Below, in pieces: positions 8,998 through 18,442 of a stretch of 64,000 nt of DNA. Within the stretch, counting starts at the first letter, position 1; each line of letters begins with the position of its first letter. This DNA is from Vreelandella halophila (lineage in GTDB: Bacteria; Pseudomonadota; Gammaproteobacteria; Pseudomonadales; Oleiphilaceae), in the NCBI RefSeq assembly GCF_019903425.1, contig NZ_JACHUZ010000013.1:810087-874086 (forward strand). Direction: 5' to 3'. The translations under genes were made by a program, and so were the position numbers. The notes beneath the pieces are model-generated. The model was not told the DNA's origin. It made no database searches and worked only from the letters and a program-made list of their open reading frames with translations.

Positions 8998-10641
8998 ATG
9001 CTTGCCCTGATGCGCCGTTTTACCATCCGTCAGCGTTTGATGGGACTGGTGGGCGTTGCCTTCCTGCTCCTGCTCGGGATTGTGCTGATGGTTGCCAACG
9101 ATTTCGAGGAAGGTCTCTACAACAGCAGCAAGGAGCGCACCAAGAACCTGGTGCAGAGCACCATGACGATGGTGGAGCACTATTACGAACGCCAGCAGGA
9201 TGGTGAGCTCAGTGAATCGCAGGCCAAGCGCCGCGCCGCCGAAGCCGTGCGCAACCTGCGCTATGGCGACGATGACTATTTCTGGATCCACAATATGGAT
9301 ACGGTCATGGTCATGCACCCTTTCAGTGAGGATCTGGAGGGGAAAAAGCTGGGGGACTACGAGGATTCGAACGGCATCCACCTGTTCAAGAAAATGAACA
9401 GGACCATCCGCAACGAGGGTGGCTCCGGCTTTGTGCCCTATCACTGGCCCAAGCCCGGTTTTGACGAACCAGTACGCAAGATTTCCTATGTTCAGCGGTT
9501 TGAACCCTGGGACTGGGTGATCGGCACCGGCATCTACCTGGATGAACAGGAAGCCCAGTACGCTGCCGCCATGAGCGGCGTGGTAACGCTGGCGGTGATT
9601 GGGATTCTGGTGCTGATTGGCGTGAGCTTCCTGATTGTGCGCAGTGTGACCCAGCCCATGGGCGCGGCCGCTGCTGCCATGGAGAGCATCGCCACGGGCG
9701 AGGGGGATCTCACCCGGCGCCTGGATGACAGCGGTGGCGATGAGGTTGCCCGCGTTGCCAATGGTTTCAACAGTTTTGTGTCCCGGATCCAGGATATGGT
9801 GCGTGAACTTCGGGAGGTGGTCGGCACCAACAAGGAAGTGGCCGGCAGCGTCCGCAACTCGGTGACAGAGGCGGGGCAATCCTTTGACCAGCAGAAATCC
9901 GAGCTGGACACGGTCGCCTCCGCCATCGAGGAAATGACCCAGACCGTGGATGATGTGGCCAAGCGCATCAGCGAGGCGGCGGACGCCGCCAGCACCGCCA
10001 ATGACCGCGCCAGCGAGGGGGAGCACACCGCACAGGAGGCCCGTGACCGCATGGCGAACCTGGTTCAGGAGGTGCAGCAGTCCAGCGATGCCATTGGCAA
10101 ACTGGATGAGCATGCCCAGAACATTGGCCAGGTGCTGGATGTGATCCATGGTGTGGCGGATCAGACCAACCTGCTGGCGCTGAACGCGGCTATTGAGGCG
10201 GCCCGCGCCGGTGAGCACGGGCGCGGCTTCGCCGTGGTGGCGGATGAGGTGCGCAGCCTGGCCAGCCGTACCCAGCAGTCCACGGACGAGATCCGCGAAA
10301 TGATCAACCAGCTGCAGGAGGGTACCCGCCACGCGGTTGAGACCATGCAGCGCAGCAGTCAGCAGACCCAGAGCATGCAGACGAGCGTGGATTCAGCCCG
10401 GGAGGCGCTGGAAGCCATCGCCGGGTCGGTCAGCACCATCACCGACATGACCCAGCATGTGGCTACCTCGGCGGAGGAGCAGTCCCAGGCCTCCAACGAG
10501 ATCTCGGCCAGTCTGAACCATCTGACCACCCTGGCGGGGCAGGTCCGCGAGGAACTCAACAGCATCCAGGAGCAGTCCCAGTCCCTGGGCAGTGCCGCGG
10601 AATCGATCGAATCCATGGTGCGCCAGTTCCGGGTGGACTGA
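8998..10641 (+). CDS. Methyl-accepting chemotaxis protein with single Cache sensor domain
   Basis: This 547-residue transmembrane chemoreceptor has a first span near residues 15-35 and a periplasmic sensor (about 40-195) of the sCache_2 type, with the [10 protein letters not shown] and [11 protein letters not shown] hallmarks. A second span lies near 200-222, followed by HAMP and a long coiled-coil signalling domain with the conserved hairpin tip ([18 protein letters not shown]) that contacts CheA/CheW. No C-terminal CheR-binding pentapeptide is seen. ATG 8998 is chosen because the membrane span follows directly and CGGAGA lies upstream; the frame is open further 5'. The ligand is unknown, though sCache_2 domains often bind small organic acids. 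Confidence 0.9.
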   Translation: MLALMRRFTIRQRLMGLVGVAFLLLLGIVLMVANDFEEGLYNSSKERTKNLVQSTMTMVEHYYERQQDGELSESQAKRRAAEAVRNLRYGDDDYFWIHNMDTVMVMHPFSEDLEGKKLGDYEDSNGIHLFKKMNRTIRNEGGSGFVPYHWPKPGFDEPVRKISYVQRFEPWDWVIGTGIYLDEQEAQYAAAMSGVVTLAVIGILVLIGVSFLIVRSVTQPMGAAAAAMESIATGEGDLTRRLDDSGGDEVARVANGFNSFVSRIQDMVRELREVVGTNKEVAGSVRNSVTEAGQSFDQQKSELDTVASAIEEMTQTVDDVAKRISEAADAASTANDRASEGEHTAQEARDRMANLVQEVQQSSDAIGKLDEHAQNIGQVLDVIHGVADQTNLLALNAAIEAARAGEHGRGFAVVADEVRSLASRTQQSTDEIREMINQLQEGTRHAVETMQRSSQQTQSMQTSVDSAREALEAIAGSVSTITDMTQHVATSAEEQSQASNEISASLNHLTTLAGQVREELNSIQEQSQSLGSAAESIESMVRQFRVD

Positions 10642-10680
10642 GCCGGGCGCCACTGCGTCATCTGCCGGATGCCTTGATGT

Positions 10681-10727
10681 AACCCGGGGCAGGACGATCT
10701 GTATGGAACGGAATCCTGTGCCGGGTT
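10681..10727. terminator. Imperfect inverted repeat after the chemoreceptor gene
   Basis: Arms AACCCGGGGCAGG and CCTGTGCCGGGTT (11 of 13 positions complementary) are separated by 21 bases, 40 bases downstream of the chemoreceptor stop. There is no run of T after the second arm, so intrinsic terminator activity is doubtful. It may be an attenuating or mRNA-stabilising hairpin. Confidence 0.3.
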
Positions 10728-10757
10728 AAGGTTTGCGGCAACGTTGATCAGGGGGGG

Positions 10758-11303
10758 ATGGCGATGACGTCCATCTGTGTCTACTGCGGCTCCCGCTCAG
10801 GGCATGGTGATGAATACACGGACGCTGCGCGCCGGCTGGGAAGGGCCATGGCGGCGCAGGGCTTCGGGCTGGTCTATGGTGGCGCCTCCATCGGCATGAT
10901 GGGCGTGATCGCGGATGAGATGCTGGCGGCGGGCGCCGCTGTGACTGGGGTGATCCCGGAGTCCCTTCAGCAGAAGGAGGTGGCCCACGCAGGGCTCACG
11001 GAGCTGCTGATTACGGCTGACATGCACGAGCGCAAGCGTCTCATGGCCGAGCGTGCCGATGCCTTCATTGCCATGCCGGGTGGCCTCGGCACCCTGGAGG
11101 AACTGTTCGAGATTCTCACCTGGGGCCAACTGCGCTTTCACGCCAAGCCCATCGGGCTTCTGAACACCCGCGGCTATTACGACGACCTGATCCGCTTTCT
11201 GGATGGCACGGTTTCCGAGGGGTTTGTGCATCCCCGGCACCGGGCCATGCTGACCGTGTCACAGGCTCCGGAAGACTTGCTCAATGCCCTTAAACTATAT
11301 TAG
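10758..11303 (+). CDS. LOG family protein (Rossman fold nucleotide-binding, TIGR00730-type)
   Basis: This 181-residue cytoplasmic protein has the family motif PGGLGTLEELFE near residue 112, an N-terminal VYCGSRSG nucleotide-binding turn and VYGGASIGMMG. Family members hydrolyse nucleoside monophosphates (plant LOG releases active cytokinin from its riboside monophosphate; bacterial relatives act on AMP and similar nucleotides). The length matches the family. A GGGGGG stretch precedes the ATG at 10758; a second ATG two codons later is possible. It is followed after 30 bases by the methyltransferase gene and may be co-transcribed with it. A physiological role in bacteria is not settled. Confidence 0.85.
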   Translation: MAMTSICVYCGSRSGHGDEYTDAARRLGRAMAAQGFGLVYGGASIGMMGVIADEMLAAGAAVTGVIPESLQQKEVAHAGLTELLITADMHERKRLMAERADAFIAMPGGLGTLEELFEILTWGQLRFHAKPIGLLNTRGYYDDLIRFLDGTVSEGFVHPRHRAMLTVSQAPEDLLNALKLY

Positions 11304-11333
11304 TTTAATCTAAATAAAGGCCGGGAGCCCCTT

Positions 11334-11993
11334 ATGGAGCCGCAGTTCTGGTATGACATCTGGACCGAGCGCAAGATCGGCTTCCACCGCAGCGACATCC
11401 ACCCCATGCTCCGGAATCACTGGCACTCACTCGGGTGCGAGGGGCTTGATGTACTGGTGCCGCTGTCCGGGAAGACACTGGATATGCGGTGGCTCGCCAG
11501 TGAGGGCCACACCGTGACCGGCATTGAGCTGGATCAGCGTGCCGTGGATGAGTTCTTCCAGGAATGGCAGTGTCAGCCGGCGGTCCACTCACGTTCTGAC
11601 GGGCTGGCGGATCATCATTCCGGAAACATCCATCTGCTGGTGGGGGATTTTTTCGGGTTCCGTCCAGGCGGGCAATTTGAGGCGTTCTATGACCGGGCCG
11701 CGCTCATCGCCATGCCGGAGGCCATGCGCGCTGACTACCTCAGGAAGCTGGCGTCTCTGGTCGCGGAAGGTGGGGTGGGCCTGCTCATCACCTTTGAGTA
11801 CCCGGACAGCGAAATGCAGGGGCCGCCCTTTCCGGTGCGGCGCCCGGAGCTGGATGCCCAGAACTGGTTCCGGGTCAAACAGCTCGAGCGCCAGGAGGTG
11901 ATCGGCCATTATGCTCACCTCAGGGAGGCGGGGGTCACCTCCCTGGTGGAAACGGCCTACCGGCTCGAGCGGACCACCGAACCGGCTCGGTGA
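11334..11993 (+). CDS. tpm: Thiopurine S-methyltransferase
   Basis: This 219-residue SAM-dependent methyltransferase of the TPMT family shows FWYDIWTERKIGFHRSD at the N terminus, VPLSGKTLDMRWLASEGHTV as the cofactor loop, GIELDQRAVDEFF, and DRAALIAMPEAMR. Bacterial Tpm proteins methylate thiopurines and also selenium and tellurium oxyanions or their derivatives, giving volatile products, so metalloid detoxification is a plausible role. The length is standard. It lies 30 bases after the LOG gene and is convergent with tpx, with only 4 bases between the stops. A 6-bp hairpin (CACCGA/TCGGTG) spans its last codons. Confidence 0.92.
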   Translation: MEPQFWYDIWTERKIGFHRSDIHPMLRNHWHSLGCEGLDVLVPLSGKTLDMRWLASEGHTVTGIELDQRAVDEFFQEWQCQPAVHSRSDGLADHHSGNIHLLVGDFFGFRPGGQFEAFYDRAALIAMPEAMRADYLRKLASLVAEGGVGLLITFEYPDSEMQGPPFPVRRPELDAQNWFRVKQLERQEVIGHYAHLREAGVTSLVETAYRLERTTEPAR

Positions 11994-11997
11994 GGCG

Positions 11998-12498
11998 TTA
12001 CCCCAGCGCCTTCAGTGCCGCCTCGTAGTCCGGCTCCTCGCCGATCTCCGATACCAGCTGGCTGTGCAGCACCTTGCCGTTCTCGTCCAGAACCACCACG
12101 GCGCGGGCACAGAGGCCACGGAAGGGACCGGAGGTGAGGTTGACGCCGTAATCCTGCCGGAAACTGTCATTGCGGAAGCACGAAAGGGTGGTCACATCCT
12201 TAAGCCCTTCCGCGCCGCAGAAGCGCGCCGCCGCGAACGGCAGGTCCGCCGAGATGACCAGAACCGCGGTGTTGTCCAGGCCGCTGGCCTTTTCATTGAA
12301 GGTGCGGGTTGAGGCAGCGCAGACGCCGGTATCCACGCTGGGAATGATGTTCAGGATGCGGCGCTGACCCTGCCAGTCACCGAGGGATTTCTCCTCCATG
12401 TCCGGGTTGGTCAGGGTAAAATCGGGCGCTGTTTCGCCCGGCTGGGGAAGGTTGCCGCTGACCTCGACCGGATTGCCGCCAAGAGTGACCTGTGCCAT
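11998..12498 (-). CDS. tpx: Thiol peroxidase
   Basis: This 166-residue atypical 2-Cys peroxiredoxin reduces alkyl hydroperoxides and H2O2 using thioredoxin, in the periplasm or cytoplasm depending on species. The peroxidatic cysteine is C60 in [13 protein letters not shown] and the resolving cysteine C94 in AARFCGAEG, close to C61/C95 of E. coli Tpx. The N-terminal segment [12 protein letters not shown] is typical of the family, and no signal peptide is present. It is convergent with tpm. Its upstream region of about 240 bases faces the diguanylate cyclase gene. Confidence 0.95.
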   Translation of the reverse strand: MAQVTLGGNPVEVSGNLPQPGETAPDFTLTNPDMEEKSLGDWQGQRRILNIIPSVDTGVCAASTRTFNEKASGLDNTAVLVISADLPFAAARFCGAEGLKDVTTLSCFRNDSFRQDYGVNLTSGPFRGLCARAVVVLDENGKVLHSQLVSEIGEEPDYEAALKALG

Positions 12499-12739
12499 TG
12501 CTGTTCTCCCTGTTTCGGTCCGTTTGTTGGAAGGTTCCGCAGATTACGCTGTCACCGTGACCACGGATGACCCAACAGTGCCACAACGCAGTACAGGAAC
12601 AAAGCCGATGGCCCATCAGCTGCCCAGTCTTTCTTGATTGACTTTTCGCTGTATTTTTTCAGATTTTATGTCGCCCTCTCTTGGCATCCGTCCCTCTTCG
12701 CAATGATACTTACTCCTTCTGAGGTATTGGAGTCCGCAT

Positions 12740-13678
12740 ATGCAGGATGGCGAGCCGGTGTTTTTCAGGGAGACCACTGTTGCCAACTTCCGCCAGACGG
12801 ACCCGCAGGCCCTGCTGACCATCCTCGACAATCTGGATGCGCTCATCTATGTGGCGGACATGGACACGCACGAGCTGCTGTTCATGAACGACTATGGCCG
12901 GCGTGTCTGGGGTGAGCCAGCGGGGCGCAAGTGCTGGGCGGTTCTCCAGGATCGGGACAGTCCATGCCCCTTCTGCACCAATTCCCGGCTTCTGGATGAG
13001 CATGGGAAGCCGGCCGAACCACTGGTCTGGGAGTTCCAGAACAGGGCCAACGGCCGCTGGTACCAGTGTCGCGATCAGGCCATTTATTGGCCGGACGGGC
13101 GTCTCGTACGGCTGGAGATCGCCACCGACATCACCGAGCGCCGGGAGATGGAGGAGGCGCTGAGGGCCGAGCGCGAGCGTGCGGATGCGCTGGCACGCGA
13201 AGACGAGCTGACGGGATTGAACAACCGGCGGGCCTTTTTCGAGGCGGCGGAGAAGCTGCTCGCAAGGGCCCGGCGCAGCGAGCGGCCTCTCTCACTGGTG
13301 CAGTTTGATCTGGACTGGTTCAAGCAGATCAATGACGAGCACGGCCACGAGGCCGGTGACCGGCTTCTGCGCCACATCGGCCGACTGATCGGCAACTGTG
13401 TGCGTGAGGGTGACGTTGCGGCCCGTGTTGGCGGCGAGGAGTTTGTGTTGCTGCTGCCGGATACGGAGCAGGGTGAAGCGCGAACCCTCGCCAACCGGCT
13501 GCGTCAGTCTCTCTCCGGTTCTGTCGTGGCCTGCCGTGATGCCACCGTCAGTGTCAGTGCCAGCTTCGGCGTGGCCTCCCTGCTCGCGGCCGACGACGGC
13601 ATTGATGATCTCATGGCTCGGGCGGACCGTGCGCTCTATCGGGCCAAGCAGGCGGGACGGGACTGCGTTTACGGCTGA
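12740..13678 (+). CDS. PAS-domain diguanylate cyclase
   Basis: This 312-residue soluble enzyme is expected to make cyclic-di-GMP. A PAS-like sensor fills about residues 20-130 and includes three cysteines (CWAVLQDRDSPCPFC), a pattern seen in PAS modules that may bind a metal or cluster. A short coiled linker leads to a GGDEF domain from about 153 (DELTGLNNRRAF). The active-site motif is GGEEF near residue 230, preceded at the correct spacing by RxxD (REGD), so product inhibition is likely. There are no membrane spans. Its last 10 bases overlap the end of the convergent FAD-protein gene. Confidence 0.9.
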   Translation: MQDGEPVFFRETTVANFRQTDPQALLTILDNLDALIYVADMDTHELLFMNDYGRRVWGEPAGRKCWAVLQDRDSPCPFCTNSRLLDEHGKPAEPLVWEFQNRANGRWYQCRDQAIYWPDGRLVRLEIATDITERREMEEALRAERERADALAREDELTGLNNRRAFFEAAEKLLARARRSERPLSLVQFDLDWFKQINDEHGHEAGDRLLRHIGRLIGNCVREGDVAARVGGEEFVLLLPDTEQGEARTLANRLRQSLSGSVVACRDATVSVSASFGVASLLAADDGIDDLMARADRALYRAKQAGRDCVYG

Positions 13679-14652
13679 CCGAGCCATGCGGCGGCCAGCG
13701 CGTCCGCACTCTCAAACGCGCCCTCAACACGCCCACCCGCCAGCCAGTCGCCACAGAGGCCGATGCTGTTGTCAGCCACGCTCAGGAAACCCGGTGTGGG
13801 CCCCGCAGCCGGGCGGGCATAAAGCCAGCGGTGGGCCAGGTGGTCGGTGACCGTCTGGGTTACGTCAAAACGCTGGCGGAACGCGGTGGTCATGGCTGCG
13901 GCAACCTCGCTGCTGTCAGCGCTCCGGTGTGTTTCTGACCAGGTGCTGTTGGCGTGCAGCACCCACCACTCCGGGTTCCCGCGTTCTGGTTTGCTGGAAT
14001 TCCGGGCCACCCAGCCCAGGGATTCATGGGCCAGCTGCATGCCGTCAAAACCCAGGTCGAGCGGTTCCCCGAAGCGCAGCGCCAGGCCCCAGCACGGCAG
14101 CATCCGGAAGTTTTGCAGCTCGAGGGAAGCGGTGACAGTTGCCGGCAACAGATCCCGGGCCTGTTCCGGGGGCGTGGTGATGATCACCCTGGAGAAAGGG
14201 CCATGCCGCCCCTGATCCGTTTCCAGCCACCAGCCGCCGGGTGTCCGGGTCAGTTCGGTTATCCGGGTTTCCGTCTGGATCGGCAGGCCATCGGCAAGGG
14301 ACCGGGTTATGGCGGTCATGCGGGGGATGCCGACATAGCGCAGGGCCTGGTGGAAGCTGGAGGCTTCCCCTTCCTTATTCTCGTGCCAGAGCGTGGCCTC
14401 CCATAACCCGAAAGCGGCGTCACCGTCATGGTCCGCCAGCAGTGCCCTGAAGCGCGGGTTGCGCACGGTGAAGAACTGGGCTCCCATATCCACGCTCGTA
14501 CCGTCCTGGGTACGCTTGCTGGCAAGGCGCCCGCCGGGGCCGCGGCTTTTCTCGAATACGGCGGGAGACAGGCCGGCTTCCCTGGCCCGAAGGGCGGCTG
14601 TGAGGCCGGCGATGCCGGCTCCGATAATCGCGATGTCCGGAGTCTGATTCAT
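13669..14652 (-). CDS. FAD-dependent amine-oxidase-like protein (renalase-type)
   Basis: This 327-residue protein has an N-terminal dinucleotide-binding motif IAIIGAGIAGLTAALRAREA, followed by FEKSRGPGGRLASKR, the usual FAD-contacting region, and a closing segment (GLCGDWLAGGRVEGAFESA) that completes the FAD site. This architecture matches bacterial renalase-like NAD(P)/FAD oxidoreductases, some of which oxidise aberrant dihydro forms of NAD(P)H. The true substrate is unproven. It starts 25 bases after the stop of the iron ABC ATPase gene on the same strand, so it may be the last gene of that operon, although its function is not obviously linked to iron uptake. Confidence 0.78.
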   Translation of the reverse strand: MNQTPDIAIIGAGIAGLTAALRAREAGLSPAVFEKSRGPGGRLASKRTQDGTSVDMGAQFFTVRNPRFRALLADHDGDAAFGLWEATLWHENKEGEASSFHQALRYVGIPRMTAITRSLADGLPIQTETRITELTRTPGGWWLETDQGRHGPFSRVIITTPPEQARDLLPATVTASLELQNFRMLPCWGLALRFGEPLDLGFDGMQLAHESLGWVARNSSKPERGNPEWWVLHANSTWSETHRSADSSEVAAAMTTAFRQRFDVTQTVTDHLAHRWLYARPAAGPTPGFLSVADNSIGLCGDWLAGGRVEGAFESADALAAAWLGQP

Positions 14653-14677
14653 ATTTCCTTATTCGTTCAGTGCCGTA

Positions 14678-15487
14678 TTACGGATCAGTGCTGCGCCGCA
14701 TATTGATCAGCAGCGGGCTGCCGGTGGCCGGGTCCTCCAGGAGATCACACTCCACACCGTAAAGATCCCGCACCAGCGCCCTGGTGACAACCTCGCCCGG
14801 CGTGCCGGCGCTGATGATGGCGCCTTCTTTCATGGCAATCAGGTGATCCGCATAGCGGCAGGCGCTGGGCAGGTCGTGGATGACCATGGCAATGGTCCTG
14901 CCGGTGGCGGCGAGCTGACGGATCAACTCGAACACCTCGATCTGGTGGCCCAGGTCCAGCGCCGTTGTGGGTTCGTCCAGAAGCAGTAATGGCGTGTGCT
15001 GGGCCATGCTCATGGCGATCCAGGCCCGCTGGCGCTGGCCGCCGGAGAGGGTATCCAGGGGGCGTTCGGCCAGTTCCTCCAGGCGTGCGGCTCCCAGGGC
15101 GCTGTCAACGGCCGCGCGATCTTCCGGGCTGGGTGGCCGGAACCAGTCCTGGTGCGGGTGGCGCCCGAACCCCACCAGATCCCGTACTGTCAGGCCCTGG
15201 GGCGCATCCTTGTCCTGGGGCAGGAGTGCCAGGCGGCGGGCGACCTCCCGTGACGGTTGGCGGTGGATATCGCCACCATCCAGCAGTACCGAGCCGCCTG
15301 CGGGGTGGTGTACCCGGGCCAGCCCATGGAGCAGTGTGGACTTGCCGCAGCCGTTGGGCCCGACAATGGCCGTAACCCTGCCGGGGCTGAGCGTCAGGCT
15401 CAGGTCTTCGATGACCGTATGGTGGTCATGGGCCATGCGCAGGTTGCGGGTGGCGAGGGTGGGGTTCGCGGAGTTCGCGTCTGTCAT
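14678..15487 (-). CDS. Iron(III)-siderophore ABC transporter ATP-binding protein, FecE/FepC class
   Basis: This 269-residue ATPase has Walker A GPNGCGKST, signature LSGGQRQR, Walker B LLLDEPTTALD and the switch histidine in VIHD. FecE/FepC-like ATPases drive siderophore or heme import across the inner membrane. The ATG at 15487 is chosen because it overlaps the upstream permease stop as ATGA. The frame remains open further upstream but then runs antisense-free through permease coding sequence in another frame, without family similarity. It is the fifth gene of the TonB receptor operon. Confidence 0.92.
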   Translation of the reverse strand: MTDANSANPTLATRNLRMAHDHHTVIEDLSLTLSPGRVTAIVGPNGCGKSTLLHGLARVHHPAGGSVLLDGGDIHRQPSREVARRLALLPQDKDAPQGLTVRDLVGFGRHPHQDWFRPPSPEDRAAVDSALGAARLEELAERPLDTLSGGQRQRAWIAMSMAQHTPLLLLDEPTTALDLGHQIEVFELIRQLAATGRTIAMVIHDLPSACRYADHLIAMKEGAIISAGTPGEVVTRALVRDLYGVECDLLEDPATGSPLLINMRRSTDP

Positions 15488-16485
15488 AGTGCACGTCCCG
15501 GCGTCTGCCGCAGGAGAATCCAGAGCAGCCAGGGGCTGCCGGCAATGGCGGTTACGATGCCCACCGGTACTTCCAGTGGGGCGAGGATCATGCGTCCGGC
15601 GAGGTCTGCCAACAGCATCAGGATGGCGCCGGCCAGGGCCGAGGCCGTCAGCGGTACGCGGGCGGGGTGGCTGACCGAGCGTGCCATCTCGGGCCCGAGC
15701 AGGGCCACGAAGCCCACGGGGCCGGCCACCGCCACGGCCAGGCCGGTCAGCAGTATGGCAATACCCAGACCGGCCAGCCGGAGCCGGCCCGGATGGGTGC
15801 CCAGCCCGGTTGCGACCGTTTCCGAAAGCCGCAGCACGTTCAGGTGGCGCCCGATGCCCAGCGCCGCCAGCCAGCACAGGGCCAGCCCCCCTGCAAGAAG
15901 GTGGGTGGCCATGGCTTCCCGGCTGTTGAGGCTGCCCACGGTCCAGGGGTAGGCGGCGTTGGCCGCATCAATGGCGACCCGGGTCAGCATCAGCTGGGTG
16001 ATGGCCCCGGCAATGGCGCCGATGCCAACGCCGGCCATGATAAAGGGGTAGCCTCTGGTGCCGGTGCGCCCCGCCAGCGCAAAGGCCAGCGCAGCTGCCG
16101 TGGCGGCACCCACCAGTGCCATGGCGGGCGGCGCCAGACCGATGCCCACCCCGGTAATTGAGGCGACGGCAAACGCGGTGGCGGCATTGTCGATGCCGAT
16201 GATGCCGGGGGTGGCCAGGCGGTTCCGGGCCAGTGTCTGCATCAGGCAGCCGGCCAGTGCAAAGGCGGCGCCAGTGAGAGCCCCGGCCATTACGCGGGGC
16301 AGGCGCAGCTCGAACAGGATCAGCGCCATCTGCTGGGAGGCCTCACCCGTGGTGAATGCTCTGAGAACCCCGACGGGGTGCAGGGGAATTGTGCCCAGAC
16401 TCAGTGCTGCCAGTGCGGCGACAGCCACCCCGAGCGCCAGGGCGGTATTCACGAGGACGGTACGGCGTTGCATCAGTTCCTTCAC
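15484..16485 (-). CDS. Iron-siderophore ABC transporter permease, FecCD family (second)
   Basis: This 333-residue permease of the FecCD/BtuC fold has about ten hydrophobic spans and the family landmarks LRLPRVMAGALTGAAFALAG near the N terminus, GPVGFVALLGPEMAR, and ILMLLADLAGR near the C terminus. With the adjacent FecCD protein it should form the heterodimeric inner-membrane channel for a ferric siderophore. It is coupled to both neighbours by 4-base overlaps. The substrate inside the siderophore class cannot be read, but the operon's receptor suggests a catechol-type siderophore. Confidence 0.92.
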   Translation of the reverse strand: MKELMQRRTVLVNTALALGVAVAALAALSLGTIPLHPVGVLRAFTTGEASQQMALILFELRLPRVMAGALTGAAFALAGCLMQTLARNRLATPGIIGIDNAATAFAVASITGVGIGLAPPAMALVGAATAAALAFALAGRTGTRGYPFIMAGVGIGAIAGAITQLMLTRVAIDAANAAYPWTVGSLNSREAMATHLLAGGLALCWLAALGIGRHLNVLRLSETVATGLGTHPGRLRLAGLGIAILLTGLAVAVAGPVGFVALLGPEMARSVSHPARVPLTASALAGAILMLLADLAGRMILAPLEVPVGIVTAIAGSPWLLWILLRQTPGRAL

Positions 16486-17462
16486 AATGTGGGCATCCTA
16501 TGGCGGCGTACGATCATCACCATAAGTGGCGCCCCGAGCAGGGCGGTGGTTACGCCCAGAGGCAGTTCGCTCGGTGCTACGAGGAGCCTGCAGAGGGTGT
16601 CCGCCAGCAGGAGTACCGTGGGCCCGACCGCCAGGCAGAGCAGCAGGGTGCGCCGGATATCCGGCCCGCCAATGGCGCGGGCGATGAACGGCACGGCCAG
16701 CCCCAGGAACATCAGGGGGCCTGCCAGTGCTGTGGCGGCACCCACGAACAGGGCGACGGTGGTGATCACCAGGAACTGGACCCGCCCCGGCCGGTAGCCC
16801 AGCCCCACGGCCACGTGCTCACCCAGTGCCATGGAGGCGAGAGGGCGCGCGACCAGTGCGGTTGTCAGGCCGGCCAGAGCCATTGAGGGCAGCGTGGCGA
16901 ACAGCTCTTCCCACTGGCGTCCGGAGATGCTGCCCGTCACCCAGAAGCGGATCTCGTTCGCCGTGCGCTGGTCCGCCATCATGATCAGTGAGGTCAGCGA
17001 CAACAGCAGCCCGGAGAGCGTGGCGCCGGCGAGGATCAGGCGAACGGGGTCGCGGCCTGGCCCCTGCATCCGCGCTACGGCGACCACCAGCCCGCAGCCG
17101 GCCAGGGCGCCGACCTGGGCCACGGGCGTGGTAATGGCCGCGCTGTCCGAGCCCATGAGGATCATGACGGTGACCGCCAGGGCGCTGCCGGCGCTCACGC
17201 CCAGAAGCCCGGGTTCGGCCAGCGGGTTGCGGGTCAGCGACTGCAGCAGGGCGCCGGAGATGCCCAGGGCCAGCCCGACCACGATACCGATGGCGGTGCG
17301 CGGGAATCTCAACTCCGTCATCACGAAGCGGGCCTCGTCACTGCCGTTGCCAGACAGCAGCGCCAGCACGTCGCCGGGGCCGACGGAACCCGACCCCAGC
17401 GACAGGCTTGCCAGCAGTGCGATCACGGGCAGTGCCCAGAGAAACAGGGAACGCAGGGTCAC
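16482..17462 (-). CDS. Iron-siderophore ABC transporter permease, FecCD family (first)
   Basis: This 326-residue FecCD-fold permease has ELRFPRTAIGIVVGLALGIS near the N terminus, LAEPGLLGVSAGSALAV, GPLMFLGLAVPFIAR and the ATPase-contact helix around VLLLADTLCR. It pairs with the next gene product to make the channel. The stop overlaps the next start as ATGA, and the start lies 14 bases after the binding-protein stop. Length and hydrophobic profile (about ten spans) match FepD/FecC-type proteins. Confidence 0.92.
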   Translation of the reverse strand: MTLRSLFLWALPVIALLASLSLGSGSVGPGDVLALLSGNGSDEARFVMTELRFPRTAIGIVVGLALGISGALLQSLTRNPLAEPGLLGVSAGSALAVTVMILMGSDSAAITTPVAQVGALAGCGLVVAVARMQGPGRDPVRLILAGATLSGLLLSLTSLIMMADQRTANEIRFWVTGSISGRQWEELFATLPSMALAGLTTALVARPLASMALGEHVAVGLGYRPGRVQFLVITTVALFVGAATALAGPLMFLGLAVPFIARAIGGPDIRRTLLLCLAVGPTVLLLADTLCRLLVAPSELPLGVTTALLGAPLMVMIVRRHRMPTL

Positions 17463-17476
17463 GGTCTTTACGCGGG

Positions 17477-18427
17477 CTACTGCCGGCGCGTTTTCATGGC
17501 GCTTTCGACCTGTTCAATCACGGTCAGGGCGGCGATGGGGCCGGAGGCGCTGCTCCAGAGCTGGCCGTCGACCGTAATGATGCGGTCATTGCGCGACGCC
17601 TCCAGGCGCTCGAAGGCGGGCGCTTCACGGGCTTTCTCCAGGGCCTGCTCACCGTCCTCGTTCAGTGTGGCGAGGAAAAGCCAGTCGCGGTCGATCAGGC
17701 CCAGGTTCTCCTGGCTCAGGATGTCGCTGTGTGGGCGGCCCTGCTGAACCAGGTCATCACCGGAGACGGAGAATCCAAGATCCTGGAGCAGTCCGGGGGA
17801 GAACAGGTTTGGCGCCATGAAAAGCGCCCCCTGGGGCATCCAGCGGACCACAGCGGCGGAAGGGGTATCTTCCGGCGTAACATCGGCCACCAGGGCAGAG
17901 ACTTCCTCGACTCGATCCTGCACCCGGGTAAGCATCTGCTTACCCGCTTCTCCGCGGTTCAGGGCCCTGCTGAAGATGCGGGTCTCGCGCTTCCAGTTGT
18001 CCCTTTCGATGCTGGTGGTGTCCGGCACTACGGTCGGCGCAATGCGCGACAGTGACTGATACTGTGCTTCGCTGGTGCGGGGTGAGGCCAGAATGATATC
18101 CGGCTCCAGTGCGATGATGGACTCCAGGTTGGTCTCGGCCACGGTGCCGACGATGGACGGATTGTCCGCCTTTGGTTCGATGTAGCGCGCCACCTGGCTG
18201 CCACCGCGTGAGGCAATCGCGCCCACCGGCTGAACACCAACGGCAATGGCCGTGTCCAGAGCGCCTTCGTAGGTGGTGACGACCCGCTCCGGCGTGCCCT
18301 CAAGGGCCACCTCGCCGAAGGCGGTTTCGACGGTACGGGTTTCGGTGGCCAGGCTCATGCCTGTGAAAGCCATAATCAGGATGGCGGCACAGATACCCCG
18401 TAGGTACTCGGTCTTCTGCTTTAACAT
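17477..18427 (-). CDS. Periplasmic iron-siderophore binding protein
   Basis: This 316-residue protein begins with a signal peptide (hydrophobic AAILIMAFTGMSLA, cleavage likely after ATE-like residues near 29). It continues with class III periplasmic binding-protein motifs ERVVTTYEGALDTAIAVGV and NLESIIALEPDIILASP. Such proteins carry ferric siderophores, heme or cobalamin from the outer-membrane receptor to FecCD-type permeases. No lipobox cysteine is seen, so it is probably soluble in the periplasm. It follows the TonB receptor gene by 15 bases and precedes the permease gene by 14. Confidence 0.88.
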   Translation of the reverse strand: MLKQKTEYLRGICAAILIMAFTGMSLATETRTVETAFGEVALEGTPERVVTTYEGALDTAIAVGVQPVGAIASRGGSQVARYIEPKADNPSIVGTVAETNLESIIALEPDIILASPRTSEAQYQSLSRIAPTVVPDTTSIERDNWKRETRIFSRALNRGEAGKQMLTRVQDRVEEVSALVADVTPEDTPSAAVVRWMPQGALFMAPNLFSPGLLQDLGFSVSGDDLVQQGRPHSDILSQENLGLIDRDWLFLATLNEDGEQALEKAREAPAFERLEASRNDRIITVDGQLWSSASGPIAALTVIEQVESAMKTRRQ

Positions 18428-18442
18428 CGTTATTTCCCCTGT

